NCBI RefSeq assembly: GCF_002217395.1 | Contig: NZ_MUHD01000029.1 | Coordinates: 80,115-144,114, forward strand | Length of the DNA: 64,000 nucleotides | Reading direction: 5' to 3' | Source: Flavobacterium plurextorum | GTDB lineage: Bacteria > Bacteroidota > Bacteroidia > Flavobacteriales > Flavobacteriaceae | Part shown: piece by piece, positions 33,545 to 42,990 of the stretch | Numbering within the stretch: the stretch's first letter is position 1 | How the letters are laid out: the number at the start of each line of letters is the position of its first letter | Notes under the pieces: model-generated | What the model saw: the letters and a program-made list of their open reading frames with translations, nothing else | Database searches by the model: none | Told to the model about the DNA's origin: nothing | Translations under genes and position numbers: made by a program

Positions 33545-34945
33545 ATGACCGAAAAAGCAGCAGATAACAACGAGAACTTATTTGATCCTTTGGCATCAAA
33601 AGCAGAACGCTACGATAAAGGAGCAGCGATTAGAAAAGATGTGCCTCGTTCTTCTCATCACGAATGGTCAGCACCAGAAGATAGAGAAGATCCAATTGCT
33701 GTTTTGATAAAAACCAGTATTGGTCGAATTGAAGATTTACTGCCCATTCGATACAGAAGAATGATTGAATCTCCTTTTGCCTTTTATAGAGGAGCGGCAG
33801 CAATTATGGCAGCAGATTTAGTCAATACTCCAAGTACGGGAATACATTTACAGCTTTGCGGCGATTGTCATTTAATGAATTTTGGCGGTTTTGCTACTCC
33901 AGAACGTAAATTGGTTTTTGATATTAATGATTTTGATGAAACTTTTCCAGGACCTTGGGAATGGGATGTAAAAAGACTCGCGGCAAGTTTTGCTATAGCT
34001 GGAAAATGGAGAAAGTTCTCAAATAAAACCAGTAAAGAATTTGCCTGGCATGTTGCAGACAGTTATAAAAGACACATGCTCGAATACAGTAAATTATCGG
34101 CACTTCAAATTTGGTATGCCGATATTGATTTGGCAGAACTTATTGAATTAGGAAAAGATGAAGAGCTAAAAGAGTTTCAGCAAAAACGAATAAAAAAAGC
34201 AGCTGAATCTACTGCGCATGAAAAAGAGTTTGCAAAAATGACTTATTTAGATGGGGTTCGGGCAAAAATAAAAGATGATCCGCCATTGATTTATCATCCA
34301 TCAGGAACAGATGAAAATTATACTTTAAGAGAAGCTAAGCTGATTCATAAACGATATGTAGAATCACTTCCTGAAGATAAACAGATTTTATTAAGCCGAT
34401 ATACAATACATGACTTTGCCATAAAAGTGGTAGGTGTAGGAAGTGTTGGAACTCTTTGCGGAATCAGTTTATTAATGTCGGCAAGCGGTGAACCTATTTT
34501 TTTACAGTTTAAAGAAGCCAGACAAAGTGTTTTAGAACCAAATGTAAAAATTAAGGGAAAATACAAGCATCAAGGCGAACGAATTGTAATGGGACAAAAG
34601 TTAATGCAGTCGGCTTCAGATATGTTTTTAGGATGGACAAATGATGATCGAGGCAGGTTTTTTTATATCCGTCAGCTTCGAGATGCTAAAATAAAACCGG
34701 TTATCGAAATAATGAAAGCAGAAAACATGGCTGATTATGCAAAAGCCTGCGGTTGGGCACTTGCAAGAGCTCATGCACGATCAGGAGATCCTTCAATATT
34801 GTCAGGATACATAGGAAACAACGATGAGTTTGCGAATGCAATTTCAAAATTTTCGATTTCATATGCCCATCAAAATGAATTGGATTATAATAAATTGGTT
34901 GAAGCAGTAAAAGAAGGAAGATTGCCTATTTCGGCAGAAATATAA
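33545..34945 (+). CDS. DUF2252-family protein (kinase-like fold)
   Basis: 466 aa, cytoplasmic (no signal). Conserved pieces include SPFAFYRGAAAIMAADL, LCGDCHLMNFGGFATPERKLVFDINDFDETFPGPWEWDVKRLAAS and the C-terminal WALARAHARSGDP. The GDCHLMNFG and DINDFDE motifs resemble the catalytic and metal loops of aminoglycoside-phosphotransferase-like kinases, so an unknown phosphotransferase is possible. It is the only clearly cytoplasmic protein of the seven-gene run, 11 bp from the gene before it. Confidence 0.82.
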   Translation: MTEKAADNNENLFDPLASKAERYDKGAAIRKDVPRSSHHEWSAPEDREDPIAVLIKTSIGRIEDLLPIRYRRMIESPFAFYRGAAAIMAADLVNTPSTGIHLQLCGDCHLMNFGGFATPERKLVFDINDFDETFPGPWEWDVKRLAASFAIAGKWRKFSNKTSKEFAWHVADSYKRHMLEYSKLSALQIWYADIDLAELIELGKDEELKEFQQKRIKKAAESTAHEKEFAKMTYLDGVRAKIKDDPPLIYHPSGTDENYTLREAKLIHKRYVESLPEDKQILLSRYTIHDFAIKVVGVGSVGTLCGISLLMSASGEPIFLQFKEARQSVLEPNVKIKGKYKHQGERIVMGQKLMQSASDMFLGWTNDDRGRFFYIRQLRDAKIKPVIEIMKAENMADYAKACGWALARAHARSGDPSILSGYIGNNDEFANAISKFSISYAHQNELDYNKLVEAVKEGRLPISAEI

Positions 34946-34971
34946 TTTTCGTTAATTAAATAATTGTAAGT

Positions 34972-35712
34972 ATGAGTAAAAAAATTATGTTTTTAATCGG
35001 TTTTGCTATTATAACAATTACAATGCAAAGCCAGACAACAAGAATTGATTCTGCAGCAGTTTATATTTTGCATAGAACCACAGAATCATTGCAATACATA
35101 AAATCATGCAGTTTTAAATCGATAATGACTTACGATATTTCTAACGAAAGTCTCGGATTAATTAAGCACTCGATAAATGAAAAAGTTTCGATCAAATTTC
35201 CAGATAAACTAAAAATTACTTCAACTGGAGATAAAGGAAACAGAAGTTTATGGTATAACGGCAAGAGTTTATACTATTATTCTTTTGATAATAATACATA
35301 TGCAACTGCAGCCGCACCAAAAACGGTTATAGAAACCATTGACGAAACCAGCAAAAAATTCGGAATTGAATTTCCTGCGGCTGATTTTTTTTACGAAACA
35401 TTCTTAGATGATCTTAAGGCAGAAAAAGGAAACTTAATTTATTTAGGTAAAACTATTATTGACGACAAAGAATGTTTTCATATTGCTGGTGCAGATAAAA
35501 ACAAAAGTTTTCAATTCTGGATTGGAAGCGATGATTTTTTCCTGCCTGTAAAAATGGTAATAGTTTATACTAATGATAAAGACAAGCCTCAATATGAAGC
35601 GGTATACAAAGATTGGGTTGTAAATCCAGATTTCCCCGATTATATGTTTGAATTTGCAGCCCCGCCAAAGGCTGTAAAAGTTCCCCTTAAGGAAAGAGAA
35701 ACGAAAAAATAA
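34972..35712 (+). CDS. DUF2092-family periplasmic protein
   Basis: 246 aa with a signal peptide (MSKKIMFLIGFAIITITMQSQ). The mature part (SIKFPDKLKITSTGDKGNRSLWYNGKSLYYYSFDNNTYATA) matches the DUF2092 family, LolA-like in fold, which may bind lipids or lipoproteins. In the sulfatase cluster it could carry a hydrophobic substrate across the periplasm; that is inference. Confidence 0.72.
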   Translation: MSKKIMFLIGFAIITITMQSQTTRIDSAAVYILHRTTESLQYIKSCSFKSIMTYDISNESLGLIKHSINEKVSIKFPDKLKITSTGDKGNRSLWYNGKSLYYYSFDNNTYATAAAPKTVIETIDETSKKFGIEFPAADFFYETFLDDLKAEKGNLIYLGKTIIDDKECFHIAGADKNKSFQFWIGSDDFFLPVKMVIVYTNDKDKPQYEAVYKDWVVNPDFPDYMFEFAAPPKAVKVPLKERETKK

Positions 35713-35732
35713 TCATCTAAAATTCTACAACC

Positions 35733-36482
35733 ATGAAATTAGATTTACTAAAACATATAAAAGTATTTGTTGCTGCTGTAGTATTTGTAATAATGCTGAT
35801 TGTTCCAGAATCTGCAAATGCACAACGATTTGGTCATTTTACACCTCACGCAGTGATGCCGAGACCAATGCCGATACATCCGCCATCACCACGACCAATT
35901 CCACCTACGCCAAGACCAATACCTCCAGGTCCGCGTCCAATTCCGCCTGGACCGCGACCAATACCTCCGCATCCTTATCCTAGACCATTGCCTCCGCCTC
36001 CGTTTCATCCTTATCCGGTGCCGTATCCTTACATCTATCATCCGTTTGTTCCTTATTATTGGGGACCAACATGGTATCCGATAGGATTTTTTGCGGCCAC
36101 ATTGACTACAGCCGCAATTATCATTTCAGTTGAGGATAATCAATACAATTATGATGATGGAGTTTATTATGTAAAAGATTCAGGCGGTTACAAAGTAGTT
36201 CCAGCACCTTTGGGAGCAACTATTTCTGAATTGCCAAAAGGTTATGTGACCATTAATGTCTCTGGTGTTGACTATTATTACTATGGAGGAACTTATTATA
36301 CTAAAGATACCTCAAAATATAAAGTAGTAAATGCGCCCGTAGGAGCTATAGTTACACATTTGCCGGAAGGATCTGAAGAGAAAACAATAGACGGGCAAAA
36401 ATATATGATTTATAATAATGTTTACTATCAGCCAATTTCACAAGACGGTCAAGATAGTTATGTAGTTGTACAAGGTAAATAG
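35733..36482 (+). CDS. DUF6515-like secreted protein with a proline-rich domain
   Basis: 249 aa. A signal peptide (to about residue 31) is followed by about 65 residues dominated by PRPIPP-type repeats (four near-identical units near residues 50-80), then a hydrophobic segment and two SH3-like repeats with YYVKDSGGYKVVPAPLGATI and YYTKDTSKYKVVNAPVGAIV. The C-terminal part fits DUF6515. The proline stretch should be rigid and may span the periplasm. Last gene of the seven-gene run. Confidence 0.65.
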   Translation: MKLDLLKHIKVFVAAVVFVIMLIVPESANAQRFGHFTPHAVMPRPMPIHPPSPRPIPPTPRPIPPGPRPIPPGPRPIPPHPYPRPLPPPPFHPYPVPYPYIYHPFVPYYWGPTWYPIGFFAATLTTAAIIISVEDNQYNYDDGVYYVKDSGGYKVVPAPLGATISELPKGYVTINVSGVDYYYYGGTYYTKDTSKYKVVNAPVGAIVTHLPEGSEEKTIDGQKYMIYNNVYYQPISQDGQDSYVVVQGK

Positions 36483-36585
36483 AAAAGGTTCAACTGCTAA
36501 TTTAATTTGTTTTAGAAAAGGAATGTTTGATAAAAATAAGTAAGAATATTTTGCAAACAATTATGTTAAATTAAATAAAATAATT

Positions 36586-36593
36586 TATCTTTG
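36586..36593 (+). promoter_or_regulatory. Promoter -7 element upstream of the DUF4136 gene
   Basis: TATCTTTG matches TAnnTTTG and starts a leader of about 140 nt before the ATG at 36737. It shows that the second half of the cluster has its own transcript. Confidence 0.45.
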
Positions 36594-36736
36594 AGAGTGT
36601 AAAAATAAGCTGTTTACGAAAAATTAACATTGGTAACATACAGTTTAAGAGTTATATAGACGTTCATTCTCAGATTTTTCGGAATTTTAATAATTTGAAG
36701 TTAAACTAATTTAATCATTAATTTAAATACCACACT

Positions 36737-37315
36737 ATGAATATTAAAAGAACAAATCTTCGCATAATCCCAATGATAGTATTGGGCTTACTTTATAGCT
36801 GCTCCCCAACAGTAAAAGTTACAACTGATTATGATCATGCCGCAAATTTTAGTGAATATAAAACTTTTGCAGTTTATGATTTAAAAACACAACAAGGTCA
36901 AGTAAACCAGCTAAATATTGACCGAGTTACGAAAGCAATTCGTGCTGAAATGATCTCAAAAGGATTTACTGAAAGTTCAAATCCTGACTTAAAAGTAAAT
37001 GCTGTTTCAATCTTAAAAAATAAAACCTCAGTTTCTGCTAACACAGATTTTTATGGATATGGCGGAATGTATCGTCCATACGGATATTGGGGAGGCGGCG
37101 CAATGATGGGCGGCGCAAACACAACATTTAATAGTTATGATTATGTTGACGGCTCATTGGTCATTGATATAGTTTCTACAAAAACAGACAAACTGGTTTG
37201 GCAAGGAATAGGAAATGCCGAAATAGACAATAAACCAGATAATCCTGAAGAATTTATTAATAGTTCTATTAAAAAAATATTAGCAGGATTTCCTCCAGGC
37301 TTAGCAAAAAAATAG
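36737..37315 (+). CDS. DUF4136-domain lipoprotein
   Basis: 192 aa; lipoprotein signal ending LLYSCSP (Cys22). The DUF4136 pattern is visible (VTTDYDHAANFSEYKTFAVYDL at the start of the mature protein, DYVDGSLVIDIVSTKTDKLVWQGIGNAEI at the end). A Gly/Tyr-rich linker GYGGMYRPYGYWGGG interrupts the domain. Envelope protein of unknown function. Confidence 0.8.
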   Translation: MNIKRTNLRIIPMIVLGLLYSCSPTVKVTTDYDHAANFSEYKTFAVYDLKTQQGQVNQLNIDRVTKAIRAEMISKGFTESSNPDLKVNAVSILKNKTSVSANTDFYGYGGMYRPYGYWGGGAMMGGANTTFNSYDYVDGSLVIDIVSTKTDKLVWQGIGNAEIDNKPDNPEEFINSSIKKILAGFPPGLAKK

Positions 37316-37459
37316 CTTTGAAACTTATTTCCATAACAGCTGTACTTTTCGTTTAGAACAAGTGCAGCGGTTATGAAAATGTGAACTGTAACTTTTTTTT
37401 TTAAGTATTTAGATACTCAATAAAAAAGGAAGATATTCATTATATTAAGCTTAAAGCGT

Positions 37460-38653
37460 ATGGCCGATATAGTACTTTCAATTTTCTTTTTTATAGCAGC
37501 AATTGTTGGTTTTGCAACCTCTTTTATGGTTCTGTTTTCAAAGAAAAACTACTCAAAAAGTTTTTTTCTAGGACTATTTTTGTTTAGCCTGACCGTTGTC
37601 AGTATTTACAATTTCTATTTATCGGCAAATATTTTTAAAGCCTTTCCTGATTTATTTATGATTACAAAATCATTTATTTTTCTAGCGGCTCCCAGTGCAT
37701 TTTTGTACGTGAGAAGTGTTTTGTTCCCGGAGATCGTTTTTAAAAAATTTGACTGGCTTCATTTTGTACCATTTGTCGTTTACTTTTTGCTCACAGTTTT
37801 AGTTTGGATAGGAAATTATAGTGATAGTAATTTTATTGCTTATGTTTCTGCCAAAATCAACAGTCCTTTCTCTATCTTGAGTTTGGGTACTTGGTTGATG
37901 TATGCTTTTTGCCAGACTATGATGATTTTAAATTATGATTTAGAAAAATTTAAAGGCAATCATCTTCATAAAATAAAGACTTTAAAATGGATCAGAATTT
38001 ATAATTTGATGATCTTGTTTTTATTCTCAACTCTCTTTGTGCATTTCTTTTTGATTAGTAAAACAGGTACTATCGATTTTTCCTGCTGTGTTTTAATTTC
38101 ACTAGTTCTTATTTTTACTGTCGGATGGCTTTATTTTACGCCTCATATTTTTCATGACAAGAATACGGTTGATACTCTCGATTTTGTTGAGGACAATCTG
38201 ATTACCGTTGCATCTAGAGAAGTAAAAAACAGCTTGCCAATTGTTAAAGAGTTAACTCCAGAAAAAAAACAAATCTATATAACTAAATTAGAAAGCATAT
38301 TTGATTCGAAAAAACTCTTTTTGAAAAAAGATCTAGTAATTCGTGATGTAGCTGATGAAACAGGAATTTCAGTTAACAATCTTTCTAATTTAATTAACTC
38401 AGAATTTAATCTTCACTTTCAAGACTATATTAATTTAAAAAGAATTGAGTTTTTTAAAGAAAAAATCAATGACTCTGACTGGAAAGGTTTATCCTTAGAA
38501 GGAATGGCTTGGGCTTCAGGATTTAAGTCTCGAACAACTTGTTTTAGAGCTTTTATTAAACATACTGGAAAATCTCCTTCAGAATATTTTAGAGTTATCA
38601 GAATTAGTCCTGAAAAGTCAACTGCCTATTTTTTAAAACAGTCTCCAAACTAA
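37460..38653 (+). CDS. AraC-family regulator with N-terminal membrane domain
   Basis: 397 aa. The first 235 residues contain about seven hydrophobic segments. The C-terminal 100 residues are an AraC-type double helix-turn-helix (LVIRDVADETGISVNNLSNLINSEFNLHFQDYIN..RI and LEGMAWASGFKSRTTCFRAFIKHTGKSPSEYFR). The layout suggests a membrane-bound sensor-regulator. Being inside the cluster, it is the best candidate regulator for it, possibly through the direct repeats upstream of the sulfatase. Confidence 0.88.
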   Translation: MADIVLSIFFFIAAIVGFATSFMVLFSKKNYSKSFFLGLFLFSLTVVSIYNFYLSANIFKAFPDLFMITKSFIFLAAPSAFLYVRSVLFPEIVFKKFDWLHFVPFVVYFLLTVLVWIGNYSDSNFIAYVSAKINSPFSILSLGTWLMYAFCQTMMILNYDLEKFKGNHLHKIKTLKWIRIYNLMILFLFSTLFVHFFLISKTGTIDFSCCVLISLVLIFTVGWLYFTPHIFHDKNTVDTLDFVEDNLITVASREVKNSLPIVKELTPEKKQIYITKLESIFDSKKLFLKKDLVIRDVADETGISVNNLSNLINSEFNLHFQDYINLKRIEFFKEKINDSDWKGLSLEGMAWASGFKSRTTCFRAFIKHTGKSPSEYFRVIRISPEKSTAYFLKQSPN

Positions 38654-38711
38654 AAAAGAATTGTCTGCAGAGATTGAATTTGAAGAAGTACTAAATTTAA
38701 ATTAAGAGATT

Positions 38712-39677
38712 ATGACAACGAAATTTAATAGTTACACACAAATAAAATCAACACTGACATTAATTCTTTTATTCGCTTATTTTTTTGGCTACTCGCAATT
38801 AAAAGGCGGGCACATACTTGGATCATCTGGATTACAGTCTGGAACTCAAGCACCAGCCAATAATTTAAGTTTGTATGTGCCGGGGTATTTTTATGAAGCC
38901 GGTTCCTTACGGAATTCTGATGGAGATAAATCAATTGCAAATCCAGATATCAACATGTTTATTACGGGTGTTGGAGCTAATTATGTAAGTGATTTCAAAA
39001 TTTTAGGAGCCAATTACGGAGCAAGTATTTTATTCGCTTTTGCATCAAATACTATTCAGGGCAGTTATGTAGATTCAAAAAGTCCTTTTGCTTTTACAGA
39101 TATGCTTGTGCAGCCAATTCAATTAGGCTGGCATAATAAAAGAGCAGATTTTGTTTTCAGTTATCAATTATATCTTCCAACAGGAAAATATGAACTGGGA
39201 GCAAGTAATAATAGCGGACTTGGAATGTTTATGAATGAACTTTCGGCAGGAACGACTTTGTTTTTTAATGATAAAAAAACATTTCATTTTTCGGCTTTAG
39301 CTGCTTACGAAATGAATGGTAAAAAGAAAGACACTAATATAAAAACAGGAGATATTTTAAGTATTGAAGGCGGTTTAGGTAAAACATTTTATATGATGAA
39401 TGCAGAAAAAACCGCTCCAAAAGGAATACTTAATGCGGGATTAATTTACTATTTGCAGTATAAAGTATCACATGATGAAATTCCGGCGGGAACTCTAGTG
39501 CTTGAACCAAGCAAAGATAGAGTTGGAGCATTAGGTGCTGAGGTGAACTACTTTCATATTGGCTGTAAAACATCTGCAGGATTGCGATGGGTTTCAGAGA
39601 TTGGTGCTGTGAACAGATTTCAAGGAAATACTTTTTTTCTAACATTGGCTCATGTCTTCAGCTTTGCAAAAGAATAG
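38712..39677 (+). CDS. Outer-membrane transporter-like barrel (phenol MetA-type)
   Basis: 321 aa with a signal peptide. The pattern GGHILGSSGLQSGTQAPAN...YVPGYFYEAGSLRNSDGD and LQPIQLGWHNKRADFVFSYQLYLPTGKY is typical of the SphA/MetA-pathway outer-membrane family (PF13557), suspected channels for hydrophobic compounds. It ends in an aromatic barrel strand. It starts 58 bp after the regulator gene. Confidence 0.75.
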   Translation: MTTKFNSYTQIKSTLTLILLFAYFFGYSQLKGGHILGSSGLQSGTQAPANNLSLYVPGYFYEAGSLRNSDGDKSIANPDINMFITGVGANYVSDFKILGANYGASILFAFASNTIQGSYVDSKSPFAFTDMLVQPIQLGWHNKRADFVFSYQLYLPTGKYELGASNNSGLGMFMNELSAGTTLFFNDKKTFHFSALAAYEMNGKKKDTNIKTGDILSIEGGLGKTFYMMNAEKTAPKGILNAGLIYYLQYKVSHDEIPAGTLVLEPSKDRVGALGAEVNYFHIGCKTSAGLRWVSEIGAVNRFQGNTFFLTLAHVFSFAKE

Positions 39678-39748
39678 TTTAAGAAACTAATCGCTGGTTA
39701 AATGGTTGATGCTTATTTATAAAATCAATAAATCTTAAATTAATTTAA

Positions 39749-40936
39749 ATGAAAAAAAACTATTCAGATCCAGTGATAAAAAACAGAGTTTTTTTTCAGA
39801 AATTAATTTTCATTTTTGCATTTTGTCTTTTTTCGTGTCATACAATTATGGGACAAAAACAGCATATAAGTGTAAAAGATTCTCTAGATGGAGCTTTCGA
39901 TTTGAGTGATTATATCATTTATGCACATGGTTTTATTGTAGTGCCAACTGTTATTACCGAACCGGCTTTGGGAGGAATAGGAGGAGCATTGGTACCAATT
40001 TTTCTTAAAAAGCGCCCGCCGGTAATAGATGAAAATGGAAAAAAACGATTTATAAATCCAGATATAACAGGTGGAATTGGGATGTATACTGGAAATAAAA
40101 GCTGGATGGCAGGTGCTTTTCGTTCTGCAACTTTAGTTAAACCCAGAATACTATATCGCGTTATGGCAGGCTATGGCGATATGAACTTATCATTTTACGA
40201 AAACAATCTGCCAAATGGAAAAGATCAGGAATTCAAACTCAATTTTAGATCTACTGTTTTTTATACACAATGGTTAAAGCAGTTTAGAAACGCGAAATGG
40301 AGTGCTGGGCCGCAATATCTTCTTTTAAATTCTAAAATAAATTTACCAGACATCAATATCCCTCCGCCATTTGTTCAGCCAGGAGATATTAAAAGTACCG
40401 TAAGCCAGCTTGGAGCCGCCATTCAGTTTGATGGACGCGATAATATATTTACACCAGATAAAGGGATAAGACTACAGTCAGACTTTTTTTGGTCAGATGA
40501 TGCAATAGGCAGTGATTATGATGCTTGGCGCGTTAATTTATCAGCAATAGGCTATTATCCTTTAACAAAAAAATTAATCGGCGGACTTAGGATAGAAGGA
40601 GAGCAGGCGTTTGGAAGTCCGCCTTTTTATCTTCGTCCAGGTATTAATTTAAGAGGAATTCCTGCAGCCCGATATCAAGGTAAAACCAGTATTGTAACCG
40701 AAGGAGAATTACGTTGGGATTTGTACAGAAGATGGAGTTTAATGGGATTTGGCGGTGTAGCAAGCGCATTTAATGATTGGGATAAAGCTTTTGCAAAACC
40801 TGTAGTTTACAGCTACGGAACAGGGTTTAGATACTTAGTTGCCAGAAAGTTTAAACTCAGAATGGGAGTTGATGTTGCAAAAGGTCCAGAAGATTGGGCT
40901 TATTACATTGTTTTTGGCAGTAATTGGTTAAGATAA
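39749..40936 (+). CDS. BamA/TamA-like outer-membrane barrel (Omp85 C-terminal domain)
   Basis: 395 aa with a signal peptide. The C-terminal part has surface-antigen domain features: QLGAAIQFDGRDNIFTPDKGIRLQSDFF, then RPGINLRGIPAARYQGKTS, including the RG dipeptide of the conserved barrel loop, and a final strand YYIVFGSNWLR. No POTRA domains are seen, so it is not BamA itself. It may be a small Omp85-type export protein for the cluster. Confidence 0.75.
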   Translation: MKKNYSDPVIKNRVFFQKLIFIFAFCLFSCHTIMGQKQHISVKDSLDGAFDLSDYIIYAHGFIVVPTVITEPALGGIGGALVPIFLKKRPPVIDENGKKRFINPDITGGIGMYTGNKSWMAGAFRSATLVKPRILYRVMAGYGDMNLSFYENNLPNGKDQEFKLNFRSTVFYTQWLKQFRNAKWSAGPQYLLLNSKINLPDINIPPPFVQPGDIKSTVSQLGAAIQFDGRDNIFTPDKGIRLQSDFFWSDDAIGSDYDAWRVNLSAIGYYPLTKKLIGGLRIEGEQAFGSPPFYLRPGINLRGIPAARYQGKTSIVTEGELRWDLYRRWSLMGFGGVASAFNDWDKAFAKPVVYSYGTGFRYLVARKFKLRMGVDVAKGPEDWAYYIVFGSNWLR

Positions 40937-40974
40937 AAAAATATGTAAGAAGTTACTTTTTAAAAATATAATAC

Positions 40975-41010
40975 AAAAGCCTCTGTAGACATCTCTATAG
41001 AGGCTTTTTG
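40975..41010 (+). terminator. Terminator at the end of the sulfatase cluster
   Basis: AAAAGCCTCT pairs with AGAGGCTTTT around GTAGACATCTCTAT, followed by T residues. Confidence 0.75.
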
Positions 41011-41147
41011 TAATAAATACTTTGATAATAAGAGATATTAAGAAAAAATTAACAGTTGTGTTTCGCACAAATACTTTAATATTTAATTGTTTTGTAACAA
41101 AAATAAAATAAAGGCTACTAATTAGTCAACTATTTAAATCATTGATT

Positions 41148-42344
41148 ATGTATAAAATTACGATGAAATCAGTTTTCGTTGCATCAGCATTTTTGGTTGG
41201 TGTGAGCAGCTGTTTTGCGCAGGACATTTTGGTAAATTCATTAAAGCTGAATGCAAGTGATAAAAGTAAAGAGAACTTTAAATTCACTGAAGTAATTAAC
41301 TTAGGAACAACTTCTGTAAAATCTCAAGGATCATCAGGAACTTGTTGGAGTTACTCAACAAACTCATTTTTAGAGTCAGAAATGATTCGTTTAGGAAAAC
41401 AACCAGTAGAGTTGTCTCAAATTTTTTCTGCAAGAAATGTTTATGTAGAAAAAGGAGTGAATTATGTTCGTATGCATGGAGCGATTTCTCTAGGTGATGG
41501 TGGTGCTTTGCATGATGTAATCAATATGTATAAAAAATACGGAACTGTTCCTAGAGAAGTTTATACAGGATTAAACTACGGTACAGACAAAAATAAATTT
41601 GGTGAAATGGGAGCTTTAATCGAAGCAGTTCTTGCGGCGGTAGTTAAAAATCCAAATGGTGAATTAACACCAAACTGGCAAAAAGCGTATGCAGCCGTTA
41701 TTGATTCATATTTAGGAAAAGTGCCGGATAATTTTAATTATAAAGGAAAAAATTATACACCACAATCTTTCGCTAAAGAAGTAGTTGGAATTAATCCAGA
41801 CGAGTATATCGAAATGTCATCTTTTACAACATCTCCATATTACCAAAAAACAACTATGATGGTGCCAGACAACTGGTCATTAGATCAAGTTTACAACGTA
41901 AAAGTAAACGATATGACAGATGTAATTGACAATGCTTTGAAAAAAGGATATACAGTTGCATGGGCGACAGATGTGAGCGAGAAAAGTTTCAGCTGGAAAA
42001 ATGGTGTGGCTTACGTTGCAACAAAGAAATTTGATGACATGACAGCCGAAGAAAAAGCAGATATGTTTAACGGACCAAAAGCAGAACCAGAAATCACTCC
42101 AGAAATGCGTCAAACAGCGTTTGATAACTACACAACAACAGATGACCACGGAATGCATATTATTGGACTTGCAAAAGATCAATCAGGTAAAGAATACTAT
42201 ATCGTAAAAAATTCTTGGGGAGAAACAAATGACTACAAAGGTTTCTTATTTGTAACTAAGAATTTCGTAAAATATAAAACTACTGCCTTAATGGTAAATA
42301 AAGGAGGAATTCCAACTGACATTGCTAAAAAATTAGGAGTGTAA
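41148..42344 (+). CDS. C1-family peptidase (aminopeptidase C/bleomycin hydrolase-like)
   Basis: 398 aa from the ATG at 41148. Signal peptide (to about ...SCFAQ), so exported, unlike the cytosolic bleomycin hydrolases. The papain-type triad is Cys66 (GSSGTCWSYS), His337 (DDHGMHIIGL) and Asn355 (VKNSWGE), and the oxyanion Gln is in KSQGSSG. The peptidase is followed by a strong terminator, a near copy of which recurs 660 bp downstream. Confidence 0.9.
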   Translation: MYKITMKSVFVASAFLVGVSSCFAQDILVNSLKLNASDKSKENFKFTEVINLGTTSVKSQGSSGTCWSYSTNSFLESEMIRLGKQPVELSQIFSARNVYVEKGVNYVRMHGAISLGDGGALHDVINMYKKYGTVPREVYTGLNYGTDKNKFGEMGALIEAVLAAVVKNPNGELTPNWQKAYAAVIDSYLGKVPDNFNYKGKNYTPQSFAKEVVGINPDEYIEMSSFTTSPYYQKTTMMVPDNWSLDQVYNVKVNDMTDVIDNALKKGYTVAWATDVSEKSFSWKNGVAYVATKKFDDMTAEEKADMFNGPKAEPEITPEMRQTAFDNYTTTDDHGMHIIGLAKDQSGKEYYIVKNSWGETNDYKGFLFVTKNFVKYKTTALMVNKGGIPTDIAKKLGV

Positions 42345-42367
42345 GTTTGATTCAAACTTTTGAAAAA

Positions 42368-42408
42368 TAAAAAAGCGCTGCAATAGAATTTGCAGCGCTT
42401 TTTTTTAT
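42368..42408. terminator. Terminator of the C1 peptidase gene
   Basis: AAAAAGCGCTGCAA pairs with TTGCAGCGCTTTTT around TAGAAT. It also serves the convergent XRE gene. Confidence 0.85.
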
Positions 42409-42434
42409 GATAATTGTGTTTTAAAAAGAAAGTT

Positions 42435-42830
42435 CTATTTCCCTTTCAACAACTTCTCTAAATATTCAACTTTATCTTTCTCAGCCTGAACCAAACGTTC
42501 GAAAAGTTCTACGACTTTATCAAGAGGATTGAAATTGCAATTATGATTTACTACTGGTCCACCATTAATAACAGAACCGTCGTAATTATTTTGAATATTG
42601 TTTAAAACCGCTTCTTCAGAGAAATTTTTAATTCCTTCAACAGTTACGCCTAATATTTCGGCAATTGCCTGAAGTTTTTCATCATCAACTGTTTCGCTGT
42701 TTTCAATAATCGAAATAGTCTGCTGGGTTGTGCCTAAAGCCTGTGCCAAAGCTTCCTGTTTCATATCGCGAAGTTCACGAATACGGCTTATTTTTCGCCC
42801 TATATGATTTGGTTTTGTTAGTGTGCTCAT
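42435..42830 (-). CDS. XRE-family transcriptional regulator
   Basis: 131 aa. An HTH_3 domain spans residues 10-65 (IGRKISRIRELRDMKQEALAQALGTTQQTISIIENSE), followed by a linker rich in Asn/Gly and a C-terminal coiled coil (LDKVVELFERLVQAEKDKVEYLEKLLKGK). The coiled coil suggests dimerization. A TTGTA-CGA-TACAA palindrome in its own leader could be an operator. No partner toxin gene is adjacent. Confidence 0.88.
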   Translation of the reverse strand: MSTLTKPNHIGRKISRIRELRDMKQEALAQALGTTQQTISIIENSETVDDEKLQAIAEILGVTVEGIKNFSEEAVLNNIQNNYDGSVINGGPVVNHNCNFNPLDKVVELFERLVQAEKDKVEYLEKLLKGK

Positions 42831-42890
42831 AATTCAAAGATATTTAAAATTCCTGAAAAAAGGATGGGTGCTATAAAATACAAGATATTT

Positions 42891-42903
42891 TTGTACGATA
42901 CAA
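42891..42903. promoter_or_regulatory. Candidate operator TTGTACGATACAA
   Basis: Arms TTGTA and TACAA around CGA, about 60 bp upstream of the XRE start codon and downstream of a minus-strand TATTTTTG box (complement of 42927-42934). Confidence 0.35.
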
Positions 42904-42990
42904 TTTGCTGCGATTTCAGGACAAAACAAAAATACAATTTTTCGCACATACAGAGATTGAAAACTAAATTATAAATGAATTGGAAGCTGT

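Noticed and set aside
39749..40936. BamA (essential outer-membrane assembly protein)
   Set aside because: It is too short and lacks POTRA domains; only the barrel part of the Omp85 family is present.
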